From an uncultured Myxococcales bacterium (GTDB lineage: Bacteria; Myxococcota_A; UBA9042), in assembly GCA_903842345.1 (NCBI GenBank), contig CAIMLR010000023.1:179379-243378 (forward strand): a stretch of DNA of 64,000 nt, in the 5' to 3' direction. This document shows, in pieces, positions 40,534-50,386 of the stretch. Each line of letters begins with the position of its first letter. The stretch's first letter is position 1. Both the position numbers and the translations under genes were made by a program. The notes beneath the pieces were generated by a model, which saw only the letters and a list, made by a program, of their open reading frames with translations, did no database searches and was not told the origin of the DNA.

Positions 40534-42143
40534 TCACCCAGCGTTGGCGTGAGATTCTGCTGGCGATGCTGCTGCTTGGGCAATTCGCCGTGCGCGGTGA
40601 GCTGAGCTTGCGGCAAGAGTCGCCCGTGTGGGACGAGCGGCTGCACGTTGGTTACGGGCTCGCGCTGCTCGATCGCGGGCCGAGTTTTGACGGTCAGGAT
40701 CATCCGTACCTGTTGGCGGCGGCGCTGACGCTGCCGGCGTGGCGCGCGTTGCCCGGTCCGGATCGGTATGCGCAAGGCGATGTGGACGATCCGGCGGTGC
40801 TCTTTCCCGTGCGGCGGATGAATCTCGCGTTGGCGACGCTGGCGCTTGCGCTGTTGGCCATGTGGGCGCTGCACCGGCAAGGTGCCGGGTTTGCGTTGAC
40901 GATTCTGGCGATCGCGTCCCTGGACCCGGGCTGGCTGGCGCAGGCGCGCTACGCGACGACGGACATTGGCCACGCGCTGGGCTGGTGGCTGGCGGTGATC
41001 GCGCTGTGGCTGCACCAGCGCGACGGCCGGCGGCGTTGGCTGCTGCTCGCGGGCGGCGGCATGGCGCTGGGTTTGGCGAGCAAATGGTCCACTTTGGCGC
41101 TGCCTGCCCTCGTGCCGTTCCTGTGGCTCCTGCCCGATGGCCGGCCGCTGCGCCAGAAACTCCTGCCGGCGCTGCGGGCAGCGCTCCTGACCGGGCTCAT
41201 CGCGCTCGTGTGGCTCCTGGTGCCGTTCCTGCTGCTGGCGTTGTGGCGGCATGTGCCGGTGGCGACGGCGCTGGCGCACGTCTGGCATGGCCTCCAGGCG
41301 TCCCTGCTCAAGCGCACGGGCGCGCACGGCGTCTATCTGCTGGGCGCGTGGTGGCCCGAGGGCACGCGCTGGTATTTTCCGCTGCTTCTGCTGGCCAAGA
41401 CACCGGTGGCGCTGCTGGTGCTCGCGCTGCTTGGACTGACGTGGCGGCTGCCGCGGCAGACCTGGCGCGACGATCGCGGCTGGCTGGCGCTCCTGGTCGG
41501 CTACTTGCTGCTGGCGATCGCGGCCAAACAAAATCTGGGTCATCGCCACCTCACGCCGTTCCTGCCGGTGGTGTGGTGGCTGGCGACCGCCGCGCTTCTG
41601 GCTCTTTGGCGCGCGGCGGGGCGGCAGAAATGGACCGCCCCGGTGATTGGCGGCTTGATCGCGGTCGAGGCGCTGGCGATCCACCCGCATTACCTCGCGT
41701 TTGCCAATGGCCTGTTTGGCGGCGCCAACGCGGTGCCGCCCGTTGCCGTTGACGCCGCTGGCGATTGGGGCCAAGCCTTGCCGGCGCTGCACGCCTACCT
41801 CCAGGCGCACCCCGCGACGTCCGGGCGCGTCGACCTCGCGTATTTTGGCAACGCTGCGCCGGAACGCTACCTGGGCGCGACGGTCTGGCGATCGTGTGGC
41901 GTGTTGGGACGGCCTCCTGCCAAAGCCCAGGCGCGCGCGGAAGTGACGGATTCCGCCGAGCTGCTCGCGGTCTCCGCGACGTGCGTCTATGGCGGCGCGG
42001 GCGTGCGTGCAGGCAGCGCGGTGGACGCGACGCGCCGGGACGACGCATGGGCCTATCTGCGCGGCGTTGAGCCGGACGCGTTCATCGGCGGCTCCATCCT
42101 CGTGTTCCGCCGTCAGCCGGGCGTGAACACGAACGGCCACTGA
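40524..42143 (+). CDS. GT39-like membrane glycosyltransferase / mannosyltransferase-type
   Basis: 539 residues with about ten hydrophobic segments. The first periplasmic loop has WDERLHVGYGLALL, the acidic motif of the PMT/ArnT-type GT-C glycosyltransferases, which use polyprenyl-phosphate sugars. KWSTLALPALVPFLWLL, and PEGTRWYFPLLLLAKTPVAL are also in the style of the family. The acceptor could be protein or lipid A. The start overlaps the Fur-family gene. The 3' end overlaps the convergent AgmX-type gene by 31 bp. Confidence 0.75.
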   Translation: MPIITQRWREILLAMLLLGQFAVRGELSLRQESPVWDERLHVGYGLALLDRGPSFDGQDHPYLLAAALTLPAWRALPGPDRYAQGDVDDPAVLFPVRRMNLALATLALALLAMWALHRQGAGFALTILAIASLDPGWLAQARYATTDIGHALGWWLAVIALWLHQRDGRRRWLLLAGGGMALGLASKWSTLALPALVPFLWLLPDGRPLRQKLLPALRAALLTGLIALVWLLVPFLLLALWRHVPVATALAHVWHGLQASLLKRTGAHGVYLLGAWWPEGTRWYFPLLLLAKTPVALLVLALLGLTWRLPRQTWRDDRGWLALLVGYLLLAIAAKQNLGHRHLTPFLPVVWWLATAALLALWRAAGRQKWTAPVIGGLIAVEALAIHPHYLAFANGLFGGANAVPPVAVDAAGDWGQALPALHAYLQAHPATSGRVDLAYFGNAAPERYLGATVWRSCGVLGRPPAKAQARAEVTDSAELLAVSATCVYGGAGVRAGSAVDATRRDDAWAYLRGVEPDAFIGGSILVFRRQPGVNTNGH

Positions 42144-43861
42144 ATCACGCACGTGCCGGCTTCCGGTTTCTGGAAGTGGATGCGGCGGATGGTGCGCAAC
42201 ACGCAGTCGCTGACCGGGTCGCTCTGGAGCGTGTCGCTCACCGCCTTTTCGCTCTGGACGCTGCCGTCGCCGCTGATTGTCCATTGCACTGCGAGCTTGC
42301 CCGCGAGGCTGGGCGCGGTCAGCAACTGCGTCTCGTAGCACGCCCGCACCATCGAGCCGCGCGAGCGGACCTGCTTGGCTACGTCGCCCTTGTCGCAGCC
42401 GCCCAGCGTCTGGCCTTCCGCGTATTTCAACTGCGGCACCTTCTTGGGCGCCTTGTGGCCGATTGGCAGCGTGTGGCGCAGGTCGTGGGCGTCCCGGTCG
42501 GTGCCATGGTTCAGGCCGGCGATCGTCCACAGATCGTCGCCGCCGCCGCCTTTGTCGCCTTCGCGAAAGCCGATCGGGCTGTGTCCGCCGCCGATCACGC
42601 TGGCGTCATCCGTCCCGCCGACCGCGATCGGGGAAGTTGAGGCGGTCGGACCGCGTTCACCGTGCAGGATCTCGTTCAGCGCGCTGCCGACCACCGGATC
42701 GGCCAACTGTCCCGCGATTCCGAGCTTCTTCACGTCAATCGGGCCAAGCGACTTGTCGTTGCGCGCCACTTGGGTCGGCCCAGTACGATCGTGAAGTCCG
42801 ACTTTTGGCCGCGTGAGATCGACGTCGGGGCCGATCGGCGCGGGCGGCGCGTCCTCCCGCGTGCTGTCCGGCTCAGGCGGCGTCTCCGGGATGGGCGGCG
42901 GCGGCTCCGCGATCGCGCATTCAATCGCCGCCACCCGCTTGGCCTCGGCATCCTCACTTGGCTCGAGCCTGTGCCGCGTCCTCTGCCCCGCGAGCATCAC
43001 GAGCAGCAGCACGAGCGTCGCAGCCGTCGTCGCCGCCATCGACACAGCCATGCCCGGGTCGCGCCCCAGTCCCGCCGTCAGTGAGGTGGACGCCGCGCCG
43101 GTGAAACCAAACACGAGGCTGACGTCGTTGTCGAACCAGAGGACGCCGGCATCGCCTGGCCCCATCTCCGCGGATTGCCCGGCCGCCTCCATGCGCACAC
43201 CGGCCAGATGCAGCTGTCCGCGGACGAACGCCGGCACGTGCAGCGCGTACCGCTCCGCGCCAATCGGTTGGAGCAACAGGTGCCGCGCGAGACCGCCCGC
43301 AGCGAGCTGGATCAGCGCGTCATCGGCCTCGCCCACCGTCACCGGACGCGTCTCGAACAGCACGCGCTCCAACACCGTCTGGCCGCCCCACTGCACCGCG
43401 AGCTTGAGGAAGCGTTGCTCCTTGGCGAATTCGCGGTGCGCCGCGACGATCAGAAGCCCCGCGAACAGCGCGCCGGCCGCCTGGCCCGCGGCGATCGCGA
43501 ATCCCCAGTCCAGCATGACAAGCGTCCCGTCGGGCAGTCCGCCCGTCTGCGGATCGGCCGCGAGTCCCAGCGCGCGCGCCGGCACGAGCGTCCACACGCG
43601 CGCGTACGTGACGGCGAGCAGGGCGAGCTGGCCAAGCGCCAGCGCCGCGAGCCCCCAACCCGCGGATTGCTTGCGCGACCGCAACATCCACGCCGCCAAC
43701 GCGACGGCAAGTCCCGCGAGGAGCAGGGCGCCCAGGCCAGTCGGGACCTGCCAGGCGTGGACGGTCACGCCGTCTTCCACAATCCCGATGAACGGGGCCA
43801 AGAGATAGGCGAGGATCGCGAGGATGCCGCCGAAGATCGTCAGGATGATGCCGCTTGTCAT
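42113..43861 (-). CDS. AgmX/PglI C-terminal domain membrane protein (GltG/GltJ-like), copy 2
   Basis: 582 residues. The N-terminus has about four membrane helices (TSGIILTIFGGILAILAYLL onward), then an FHA-like beta segment beginning VTVGEADDALIQL (about residue 180), another helix near 290, a charged/Pro-rich linker, and a C-terminal ~95-residue domain with GGCDKGD, RACYETQLL, SDCVLRTIRRIHFQKPE and CVIQWPF. That ending is the AgmX/PglI C-terminal domain of gliding-motility proteins, related to TonB-type tails that reach the outer membrane. ATG at 43861 has GGGAGG upstream. Gene start is 192 bp after the paralogue. Confidence 0.82.
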   Translation of the reverse strand: MTSGIILTIFGGILAILAYLLAPFIGIVEDGVTVHAWQVPTGLGALLLAGLAVALAAWMLRSRKQSAGWGLAALALGQLALLAVTYARVWTLVPARALGLAADPQTGGLPDGTLVMLDWGFAIAAGQAAGALFAGLLIVAAHREFAKEQRFLKLAVQWGGQTVLERVLFETRPVTVGEADDALIQLAAGGLARHLLLQPIGAERYALHVPAFVRGQLHLAGVRMEAAGQSAEMGPGDAGVLWFDNDVSLVFGFTGAASTSLTAGLGRDPGMAVSMAATTAATLVLLLVMLAGQRTRHRLEPSEDAEAKRVAAIECAIAEPPPPIPETPPEPDSTREDAPPAPIGPDVDLTRPKVGLHDRTGPTQVARNDKSLGPIDVKKLGIAGQLADPVVGSALNEILHGERGPTASTSPIAVGGTDDASVIGGGHSPIGFREGDKGGGGDDLWTIAGLNHGTDRDAHDLRHTLPIGHKAPKKVPQLKYAEGQTLGGCDKGDVAKQVRSRGSMVRACYETQLLTAPSLAGKLAVQWTISGDGSVQSEKAVSDTLQSDPVSDCVLRTIRRIHFQKPEAGTCVIQWPFVFTPG

Positions 43862-44053
43862 GTGAACCTCCCAGAGTTGCTGGAAGTTCAGACGCATGAC
43901 GCGGTGCGTTGATCTGGGCGCGCGAGAAAAGTTGCAGCAGCTTGGCCGAGTCCCGATGTCGGGGGGCGCGCTGCGCGTCGCATGCAGGCCGCGGTTGGGT
44001 GTCGGCGCGGCGGTCTCAGCTGGCGGAGTTGGAGGTCAGGGAGCCGAAACGGC

Positions 44054-45799
44054 TCAACCCGGCGAGAACACGAACGGCCACTGAATCACGCAGATGCCCG
44101 CTTCCGGCTTCTGGAAGCGAATGCGCTTGATGGAACGCAACACGCAGTCCGACACGGCGTTGTTGTGCATCGAGTCGTCCACGGCCTTTTCGCCCGTCAC
44201 GCTGCCGTCGGTGGTGATCGTCCACTGCGCGGTGATCTTGCCGCTCAGGTCCGGCTTGGCCAACAACTGGGTCTCGTAGCAGGCGCGCAACGTGGCGGCG
44301 CGCGCGCGGACGTTCTTGGCGATGTCGCCCTTGTCGCAGCCGCCGGTGCTCATGCCCGACGCGATGTTGATCTTGGCGACCTTCTTGGCGGTCTTCTTGC
44401 CGATGCCGATGTTGGCGTTGCGGCCCGTGCCAGCGCCCGTATCGATGTCGCCCATGCCGTGAATGCGGCCCAGACCGTCGCCGCCGCCGCCGCTGCCGGT
44501 GCCGCGGAAGCCCATGCCGCCCGCGCCGCCGCCGATGACGAGTTCGCCGCCGTCGCCGTTCATTGCCACAGCCATCTTGCTGTTCAGCGCGCCCGTGTCG
44601 CCGGCCATGATCTGACCCAGCGCGCCGTTCTGCGCCTGGATGCCGCCGAGGACCTTGGCGATGCCGAGGTTCTTGACGTCGATCTTGTCGGTCATCTTGC
44701 CTTCCATCTTCGGAATCTTGGACTGCTTGTTGGGATCCTTGTCCGGATCGCCAAACTTGCCTTCCTCACCGCCGGCCTTCTTGGCGGTCTTCTCGTCTTC
44801 GTCGCCTTCGGGCTTGATCTCGTCGGTCTTCTGCTCGGTTTCCTCGATCGACACTTCGATGAGTTCCTTGCCCTTCTTTTCCAGATCTTCTTCCGCTTCC
44901 GCACGGTGACGGCCGCGCGCGCCCGCCATCATGCCCAGCAGCAACAGCAGGGTGACCGCCGACGTCGTCGCGAACGACACCGCCAGACCCGGCTCGCGGC
45001 CCAGCGCCGCCGTCAGCGCGCCCGCTTCCGCACCGGTGAACTGCCACGCAACCGCGACGTCGTTGTCGAACTTCAGCACGCCAGCGTCGCCCTTCTGGAC
45101 TTCTTCGCTCGTGCCGGCCGCATCGCGCTGCTTGCCGCCAATGCTGACCGTGCCGTTGATGCCCTTGGGCACGTCGATTTTGTACTTCTCCAGACCCGCC
45201 GGCTGGAACAGCACGTGCTTGCTCATGCCGCCCGCAGACAGCTGCAGCAGCGCGTCGTCCGCCTCGCCGACCGTGACCGGACCGGGCTGGAACATCACGC
45301 GCTCGTAGACCATATGGTTGTCCCAGGTCACGATCAGGCGCAGGAAACGCTCATCTTTTGTGTACTCGCGGTGCGCAGCGACGACCAGCAGGCCGCCGAA
45401 GAACGACAGCACGGAGCCGAGCACGACGAACGCGAGGCCCCAATCGAGCGTGACAAGCGTGTCCTGAATCAGGCCGCCCGTCTGGGAATCCGCCATCGTC
45501 AGGCCCAGCGACTTGGCCGGAACCAGCGCCCACACGTTGGAATACGTGTACGCCATCGCGGCGATCTGGATGAGCGAGAAGGCGGCAATCGCCCAGCCCG
45601 GCATCTGCTTGCGCGCTTTGAACACGTACGCCGCCAGACCAATCGTGGCGACCGCAAAAGCGATCGACAGGAGGCCGGTGGAGACCTGGAAGCTGCGCAG
45701 CACCATTTCCTCCTCGTCCACTGTGATGAACGGGAGGAGGAGCGGGGCAATCAGGGCAATGAGCCCGCCGATGAGTGCAAGGATGGAACCGCCAGACAT
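44054..45799 (-). CDS. AgmX/PglI C-terminal domain membrane protein (GltG/GltJ-like), copy 1
   Basis: 581 residues, clear paralogue of the next gene with the same order: four N-terminal helices (SILALIGGLIALIAPLLLPF), an FHA-like segment from VTVGEADDALLQL, a helix near 285 (TSAVTLLLLLGMMAG), a Lys/Glu-rich linker longer than in copy 2, a Gly-rich patch, and the AgmX/PglI-type tail (GGCDKGDIAKN, RACYETQLL, SDCVLRSIKRIRFQKPE, CVIQWPF). Four Cys in the tail are shared by both copies. Likely part of an envelope-spanning machine with the operon at 12-22 kb. GAGG precedes the ATG, and a good promoter lies 50 bp upstream. Confidence 0.82.
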   Translation of the reverse strand: MSGGSILALIGGLIALIAPLLLPFITVDEEEMVLRSFQVSTGLLSIAFAVATIGLAAYVFKARKQMPGWAIAAFSLIQIAAMAYTYSNVWALVPAKSLGLTMADSQTGGLIQDTLVTLDWGLAFVVLGSVLSFFGGLLVVAAHREYTKDERFLRLIVTWDNHMVYERVMFQPGPVTVGEADDALLQLSAGGMSKHVLFQPAGLEKYKIDVPKGINGTVSIGGKQRDAAGTSEEVQKGDAGVLKFDNDVAVAWQFTGAEAGALTAALGREPGLAVSFATTSAVTLLLLLGMMAGARGRHRAEAEEDLEKKGKELIEVSIEETEQKTDEIKPEGDEDEKTAKKAGGEEGKFGDPDKDPNKQSKIPKMEGKMTDKIDVKNLGIAKVLGGIQAQNGALGQIMAGDTGALNSKMAVAMNGDGGELVIGGGAGGMGFRGTGSGGGGDGLGRIHGMGDIDTGAGTGRNANIGIGKKTAKKVAKINIASGMSTGGCDKGDIAKNVRARAATLRACYETQLLAKPDLSGKITAQWTITTDGSVTGEKAVDDSMHNNAVSDCVLRSIKRIRFQKPEAGICVIQWPFVFSPG

Positions 45800-45849
45800 G
45801 TTGCCTCTGCAAAAATGGTGCCGCCCGAGTTCAGGCAGACAGGCCGGGA

Positions 45850-45878
45850 ATCCTAGTTTCCGGGGACCCTAGCGTCAA
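45850..45878 (-). promoter_or_regulatory. Promoter of the AgmX/PglI-type gene pair
   Basis: On the minus strand TTGACG (45878-45873), a 17-bp spacer, TAGGAT (45855-45850). It lies about 50 bp before the ATG at 45799. Confidence 0.6.
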
Positions 45879-45976
45879 GCGCCGGAAGTCACGTTAGGGT
45901 GACGACTGTCCCCGCCCCGCCGCCGACGCACACGCGCGGGCAGCACAGAGTGAGACGCACGGGGACGCCGAACGAT

Positions 45977-47158
45977 CTAGGCAAAGGCGGCTTTCAGCGC
46001 ATTGTCCAAATCAGCTTGCAAATCAGACACATGCTCAATGCCGACCGAGAGCCGGCACAGGGAATCGGAGATCCCGATGGCGCGGCGCTGCTCCGGCGGG
46101 ATCGACGCGTGCGTCATGATCGCCGGATGCTCAATCAAACTCTCCACGCCGCCCAGGCTCTCGGCCAGGGTGAAAGCCCGGACGGTCGAAAGGAAAGTGC
46201 GGGCATGGGCCAGTTCGCCATCGAGAATGATGGTGATCATGCCGCCGCCCAGCGTTTGCCCGTTCAGCTGCCGCATTTGCCGGGCGGCCAGCTCTTTCTG
46301 TGCAAAACTGTGTAGCCCGGGGTAGATGACCTGCTTGACCCGCGGGTGCTGCTCCAGCCACAGCGCGATGGCCAGGGCATTCTGGCAGTGCCGCTCCATG
46401 CGCACGGCCAGGGTCTTGACGCCGCGCAGCGTCAGCCACGAATCGAAAGGTCCCGGCGTGCCGCCGTTGGCGTTCTGGACAAACGCGATGCGCGCGCCCA
46501 GATCGGCATCCCGCACAATGGCCGCGCCGCCGACCGTGTCGGAATGGCCGCCGATGTACTTGGTCGTCGAGTGCACGGCGATGTCCGCGCCCAGGGCCAG
46601 CGGCTGCTGCAGGTACGGCGTCGCAAAAGTGTTGTCGACCGCCACCAGCACGCCGTGGGCGTGGGCCTTGGCGGACAGCGCGGCGATGTCGACGAGCTTC
46701 AGCATCGGATTGGTCGGCGTTTCCAGCCACAGCAGCTTGGTCTGCGGCGTCACGAGCGCGTCAAACACGCCTGGATCGCGCAAATCGCCATAGCTGAACG
46801 TCAGGCCATGGCGGCGCCACACCTTGTCGAACTGCCGGAACGTGCCGCCATACATGTCGTCCATCGCGATGACGTGGTCGCCGGCGCTGAGCAAGGCCAG
46901 CACGGCGTGGGTCGCGGCCAAACCGGACGAGAAACACAGCCCTTGGACGCCGCCTTCCAGCGCCGCGAGGCAATCCTGCAGCGCATCGCGCGTCGGATTG
47001 GAGGTGCGCGAGTATTCGTGCCCCAGATGCTCGCCGGGCGCGGGCTGGGCAAAAGTTGAGGTTTGGAAGATGGGCACGACAACCGCGCCGGTCTTTGCCT
47101 CAGGATCCTGGCCGGCGTGAATGGCCTTCGTTTCGAATTTCGCGTCATTCCAGTTCAT
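45977..47158 (-). CDS. Cystathionine gamma-lyase / gamma-synthase (PLP)
   Basis: 393-residue Cys/Met metabolism PLP enzyme, fold type I. SRTSNPTRDALQDCLAALEGG, CFSSGLAATHAVLALLSAGD, DDMYGGTFRQF, LETPTNPMLKLVDI and the PLP-lysine motif HSTTKYIGGHSD (Lys200) are all present. MetB, MetC and CGL cannot be told apart reliably by eye. A cystathionine beta-synthase gene 3.2 kb away on the same strand favours cystathionine gamma-lyase and reverse transsulfuration to cysteine. Confidence 0.92.
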   Translation of the reverse strand: MNWNDAKFETKAIHAGQDPEAKTGAVVVPIFQTSTFAQPAPGEHLGHEYSRTSNPTRDALQDCLAALEGGVQGLCFSSGLAATHAVLALLSAGDHVIAMDDMYGGTFRQFDKVWRRHGLTFSYGDLRDPGVFDALVTPQTKLLWLETPTNPMLKLVDIAALSAKAHAHGVLVAVDNTFATPYLQQPLALGADIAVHSTTKYIGGHSDTVGGAAIVRDADLGARIAFVQNANGGTPGPFDSWLTLRGVKTLAVRMERHCQNALAIALWLEQHPRVKQVIYPGLHSFAQKELAARQMRQLNGQTLGGGMITIILDGELAHARTFLSTVRAFTLAESLGGVESLIEHPAIMTHASIPPEQRRAIGISDSLCRLSVGIEHVSDLQADLDNALKAAFA

Positions 47159-47250
47159 TTGTGCTCCAGCGCTGGGGTTGGGCAGTGTAGCCGCGGCGCT
47201 GTTCGCTGACTAGTCGGGGATGACCATTGGCAATGAAATGTGAAAATGTG

Positions 47251-47278
47251 TTGAAATGCCCGGCAGATCGCGTAGTAT
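47251..47278 (+). promoter_or_regulatory. Putative promoter of the Cys-rich lipoprotein
   Basis: TTGAAA (47251-47256), a 16-bp spacer, TAGTAT (47273-47278), in an AT-richer stretch 40 bp before the ATG at 47319. Confidence 0.45.
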
Positions 47279-47318
47279 CGGTGCTGTATTTACAAAATGT
47301 AACAAAGCGGGTTTGCCG

Positions 47319-50303
47319 ATGCGCAGCGTACTTATGGATTTTCTTCCCTGCGCAGCGCGCAAGTCCGCCATTGCGCTGTTGCTGGCGATCGCGGCAACGG
47401 GCTGCGGCGCCAAGACGACAGACACTGGCGGCACGGCGGCCGGCGCGGATGCTGCAACCGCGGACACGACGGTCGGAGATGACGCGGACGGGACCGCACT
47501 CGACGCGGCGGAAAATGATGGCGTGACTTTGGACGTGACGCCGGACGGATTCAGCGTTGACGGCTTCGACGTCGCCGACGTCAGCCTGGATGGCGTGGAC
47601 ACGACCGGCATCGACATTCCCGCGGCGTGTACCCAGGACGCGGAGTGCGGGTTGCCGTCACCTTGCGTCTTGGCCAAGTGCGTGGCCGGCGCGTGCGCCT
47701 TTTCGCCCGGCGCCGGGCCCTGCGACGACGGCAACGCTTGCACGACGGGCGACAAGTGCGCCAACGGGACTTGCCAAGCCGGGAGCGCGCTCGGGTGCGA
47801 CGACGCCAATCCGTGCACCGCCGACGGCTGTGATTTGGCCGCCGGTTGCACGCACACCGACGCCGACGGCGCTCCCTGCGACGATGGCCAAAAATGCAGC
47901 GTGTCGGACGTCTGCTCGGGCGGAACGTGCCTCGGCGTGTTGGCCGACTGTCAGGACGGCAATCCGTGCACGGACGACACGTGTGCCGACGGCAAGGGCT
48001 GCGTGCATCTGGCAAATGACGCGACCTGCAGCGACGGAAGCGCGTGTACCCTGAACGACCTGTGCGCGGGCGGCGTGTGCGCGGGCGGCGGCGCGCTCGA
48101 CTGCAATGACGGCAATCCGTGCACCTCGGATTTGTGCGACAACGACGCTGGCTGCCAGCACGCCGGGATCGCCGGCGCCTGTTCCGATGGCGACGCGTGC
48201 ACGGCTGACGACACCTGCGCGGCAGGCCTCTGTGCGCCAGGCGCGCCGGTTGGCTGCGACGACGGCAATCCCTGCACCGATGACACCTGCGCTTCGCTGA
48301 CCGGCTGCGTCCATGCGGACAACGAAGTCGGGTGCACCGATGGCAACGCCTGCACAACCGGCGACGTGTGCACCGGCGGCGCGTGCGTCCCGACCGGCAA
48401 GCTTCCCTGCGACGACGGCAACGCCTGCACGGCGGATTCGTGCGCAGTGGCAATCGGCTGTGTCGCCACGCCCACGGACGGCATCGCGTGCGACGATGGC
48501 CAGAAGTGCAGCCTGAACGACGCGTGCCTGGGCGGCGCATGCGTGGGCACCGCGGCGAACTGCGACGACAGCAACGTCTGCACGGATGACAGTTGCGACC
48601 CGGCGAGTGGCTGCGTTCATTTGGCCAACACAGTGACGTGTTCGGACGGCAGCGCCTGCACCCTTGACGACATTTGCGGCGGCGGGATTTGCGCCGGCAC
48701 TGCCAAAATCTGCGACGACGCCAATCCGTGCACCGTTGATGACTGCGAGGCCAAGAACGGATGCTTCGCCAAGCCCGCTGAAGCCGGCGTGGCCTGCGAC
48801 GACGCGAACCTTTGCACCACCAAGGACGTGTGCGCCGCGGGCGTGTGCTACGGCCTCCAGCCGGTCGTTTGCCCCGATCCCACCGCATGCCACACACCGG
48901 GCACTTGCGCGCCAGACACCGGCAAATGCAGCGCTCCGCTGGCTGGCGATGGCACGGAATGCAACGACGGCGACGCCTGCACCCAGACCGACACGTGCCA
49001 GGCGGGCGCATGCACGGGCGCGAACCCGATCCTCTGCGCGGCGCAGGACCAGTGCCATGTCGCAGGCGTCTGCAATTCCGGAAACGGCGCGTGCAGCCAC
49101 CCCGCCAAGTCGGATGGCACGGCGTGCAGCGACGGCGACGGCTGTACGCAAACCGACACTTGCCAGACCGGCGCGTGCACCGGCGCGAATCCGGTCGTCT
49201 GCACTGCGCTGGACCAGTGCCACACGGCCGGCACCTGCGATGCCACGACCGGCACGTGCGGCAACCCCACAGCGACAGACAAGACGGCCTGCAACGATGG
49301 CGACGCCTGTACGCAGAGCGACACTTGCCAAGCCGGCACCTGCATGGGCGCGAACCCGGTCATCTGCACAGCGCAGGACCAGTGCCATGCGGCGGGCACC
49401 TGTGACACGGGAACTGGCGCGTGCAGCAACCCCGCCCAAACGAATGGCGCGGCATGCAGCGACGGCAACAGCTGCACCCAGACCGACACGTGCCAAACCG
49501 GCACCTGCACGGGCGGGAGCCCGGTCCTTTGCGTGGCGCAGGATCAGTGCCACACGGCGGGCACCTGCGATACCGGCACTGGCGCGTGCAGCAACCCGAA
49601 AAAGACGGACGGCACGTTGTGCAACGACAACTCCGCCTGCACGGTGAGCGATGTCTGCACTTCCGCAAGCTGCTCGGGTACTTCGGTCAGCTGCGATGAC
49701 GCCAACGTGTGCACCGCGGACAGCTGCGACCCCATCCAGGGTTGCGTCCACACCGCCATCGCCGGTGGCGCGTGCACGGATGGCAACGCGTGCACCACTG
49801 ATTTGTGCAGCGCGGCGGGCGCGTGCGTCGGGACGGCCAAGGCGATCGCGTCAGACAACAACGCCTGCACCACCGACACGTGCAATCCGGCGAACGGCGC
49901 GGCAGTGTACACAGTCATCGCCAACTGCTGTGCCCACTCCATGTGTACGGCTGGCGTCAAATTGAGCAGCTCCGACTGCAACTACGCGAGCGTCGGCACG
50001 AACAACGACTGCGCGGCAAAGGTTTGCGCGACGGATTCGTTCTGCTGCAACAACACTTGGGACTCGATCTGCGTCGGCGAGGCCGAGAATCTGGCCATCT
50101 GCGCGACCGGCAGCACCGCGTTCACCTGTGCTTGCACGCACAGCTACTGCACGAGCGGCACGGCCTTGACCGCGCTGTGCGACCCTTGCGTCAAGCGCGT
50201 CTGCGCGAGCGACCCCTTCTGTTGCGCCAACTCATGGGACAACACTTGCGTCGGGGAGACGCACTCGTTGTGCAACATCCCGGCTGGCGCGGGCTGCAAG
50301 TAG
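47319..50303 (+). CDS. Extremely Cys-rich repeat lipoprotein
   Basis: 994 residues; function unknown, predicted outer surface. A basic start, a hydrophobic run (AIALLLAIAATGC) and Cys29 form a lipoprotein signal. An Asp/Ala-rich linker extends to about residue 105. The rest is tandem Cys modules: first the CDDGNPCTxDxC type, then from about residue 520 the longer type with AQDQCHTAGTCD and NDGDACTQTDTCQAG. The C-terminus holds two copies of CCxNxWDxxCVGE (FCCNNTWDSICVGEAE; FCCANSWDNTCVGETH). ATG at 47319 is chosen; 47334 is possible. It is encoded between two cysteine-metabolism genes on the other strand. Confidence 0.82.
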   Translation: MRSVLMDFLPCAARKSAIALLLAIAATGCGAKTTDTGGTAAGADAATADTTVGDDADGTALDAAENDGVTLDVTPDGFSVDGFDVADVSLDGVDTTGIDIPAACTQDAECGLPSPCVLAKCVAGACAFSPGAGPCDDGNACTTGDKCANGTCQAGSALGCDDANPCTADGCDLAAGCTHTDADGAPCDDGQKCSVSDVCSGGTCLGVLADCQDGNPCTDDTCADGKGCVHLANDATCSDGSACTLNDLCAGGVCAGGGALDCNDGNPCTSDLCDNDAGCQHAGIAGACSDGDACTADDTCAAGLCAPGAPVGCDDGNPCTDDTCASLTGCVHADNEVGCTDGNACTTGDVCTGGACVPTGKLPCDDGNACTADSCAVAIGCVATPTDGIACDDGQKCSLNDACLGGACVGTAANCDDSNVCTDDSCDPASGCVHLANTVTCSDGSACTLDDICGGGICAGTAKICDDANPCTVDDCEAKNGCFAKPAEAGVACDDANLCTTKDVCAAGVCYGLQPVVCPDPTACHTPGTCAPDTGKCSAPLAGDGTECNDGDACTQTDTCQAGACTGANPILCAAQDQCHVAGVCNSGNGACSHPAKSDGTACSDGDGCTQTDTCQTGACTGANPVVCTALDQCHTAGTCDATTGTCGNPTATDKTACNDGDACTQSDTCQAGTCMGANPVICTAQDQCHAAGTCDTGTGACSNPAQTNGAACSDGNSCTQTDTCQTGTCTGGSPVLCVAQDQCHTAGTCDTGTGACSNPKKTDGTLCNDNSACTVSDVCTSASCSGTSVSCDDANVCTADSCDPIQGCVHTAIAGGACTDGNACTTDLCSAAGACVGTAKAIASDNNACTTDTCNPANGAAVYTVIANCCAHSMCTAGVKLSSSDCNYASVGTNNDCAAKVCATDSFCCNNTWDSICVGEAENLAICATGSTAFTCACTHSYCTSGTALTALCDPCVKRVCASDPFCCANSWDNTCVGETHSLCNIPAGAGCK

Positions 50304-50314
50304 GATGACGGCAA

Positions 50315-50350
50315 GTCCGACGCTGCCCGGATTGCGGGGCGGCGTCGGAC
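50315..50350. terminator. Hairpin between convergent genes, likely terminator
   Basis: GTCCGACGC (50315-50323) pairs perfectly with GCGTCGGAC (50342-50350), with an inner GCCC/GGGC extension. It lies 12 bp after the Cys-rich gene and 37 bp past the cystathionine beta-synthase stop. No long T tract follows on either strand, so efficiency is uncertain. Confidence 0.5.
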
Positions 50351-50386
50351 GGCGCGACTTTGTGCCACGTTCTGCGCGATCGCTGC

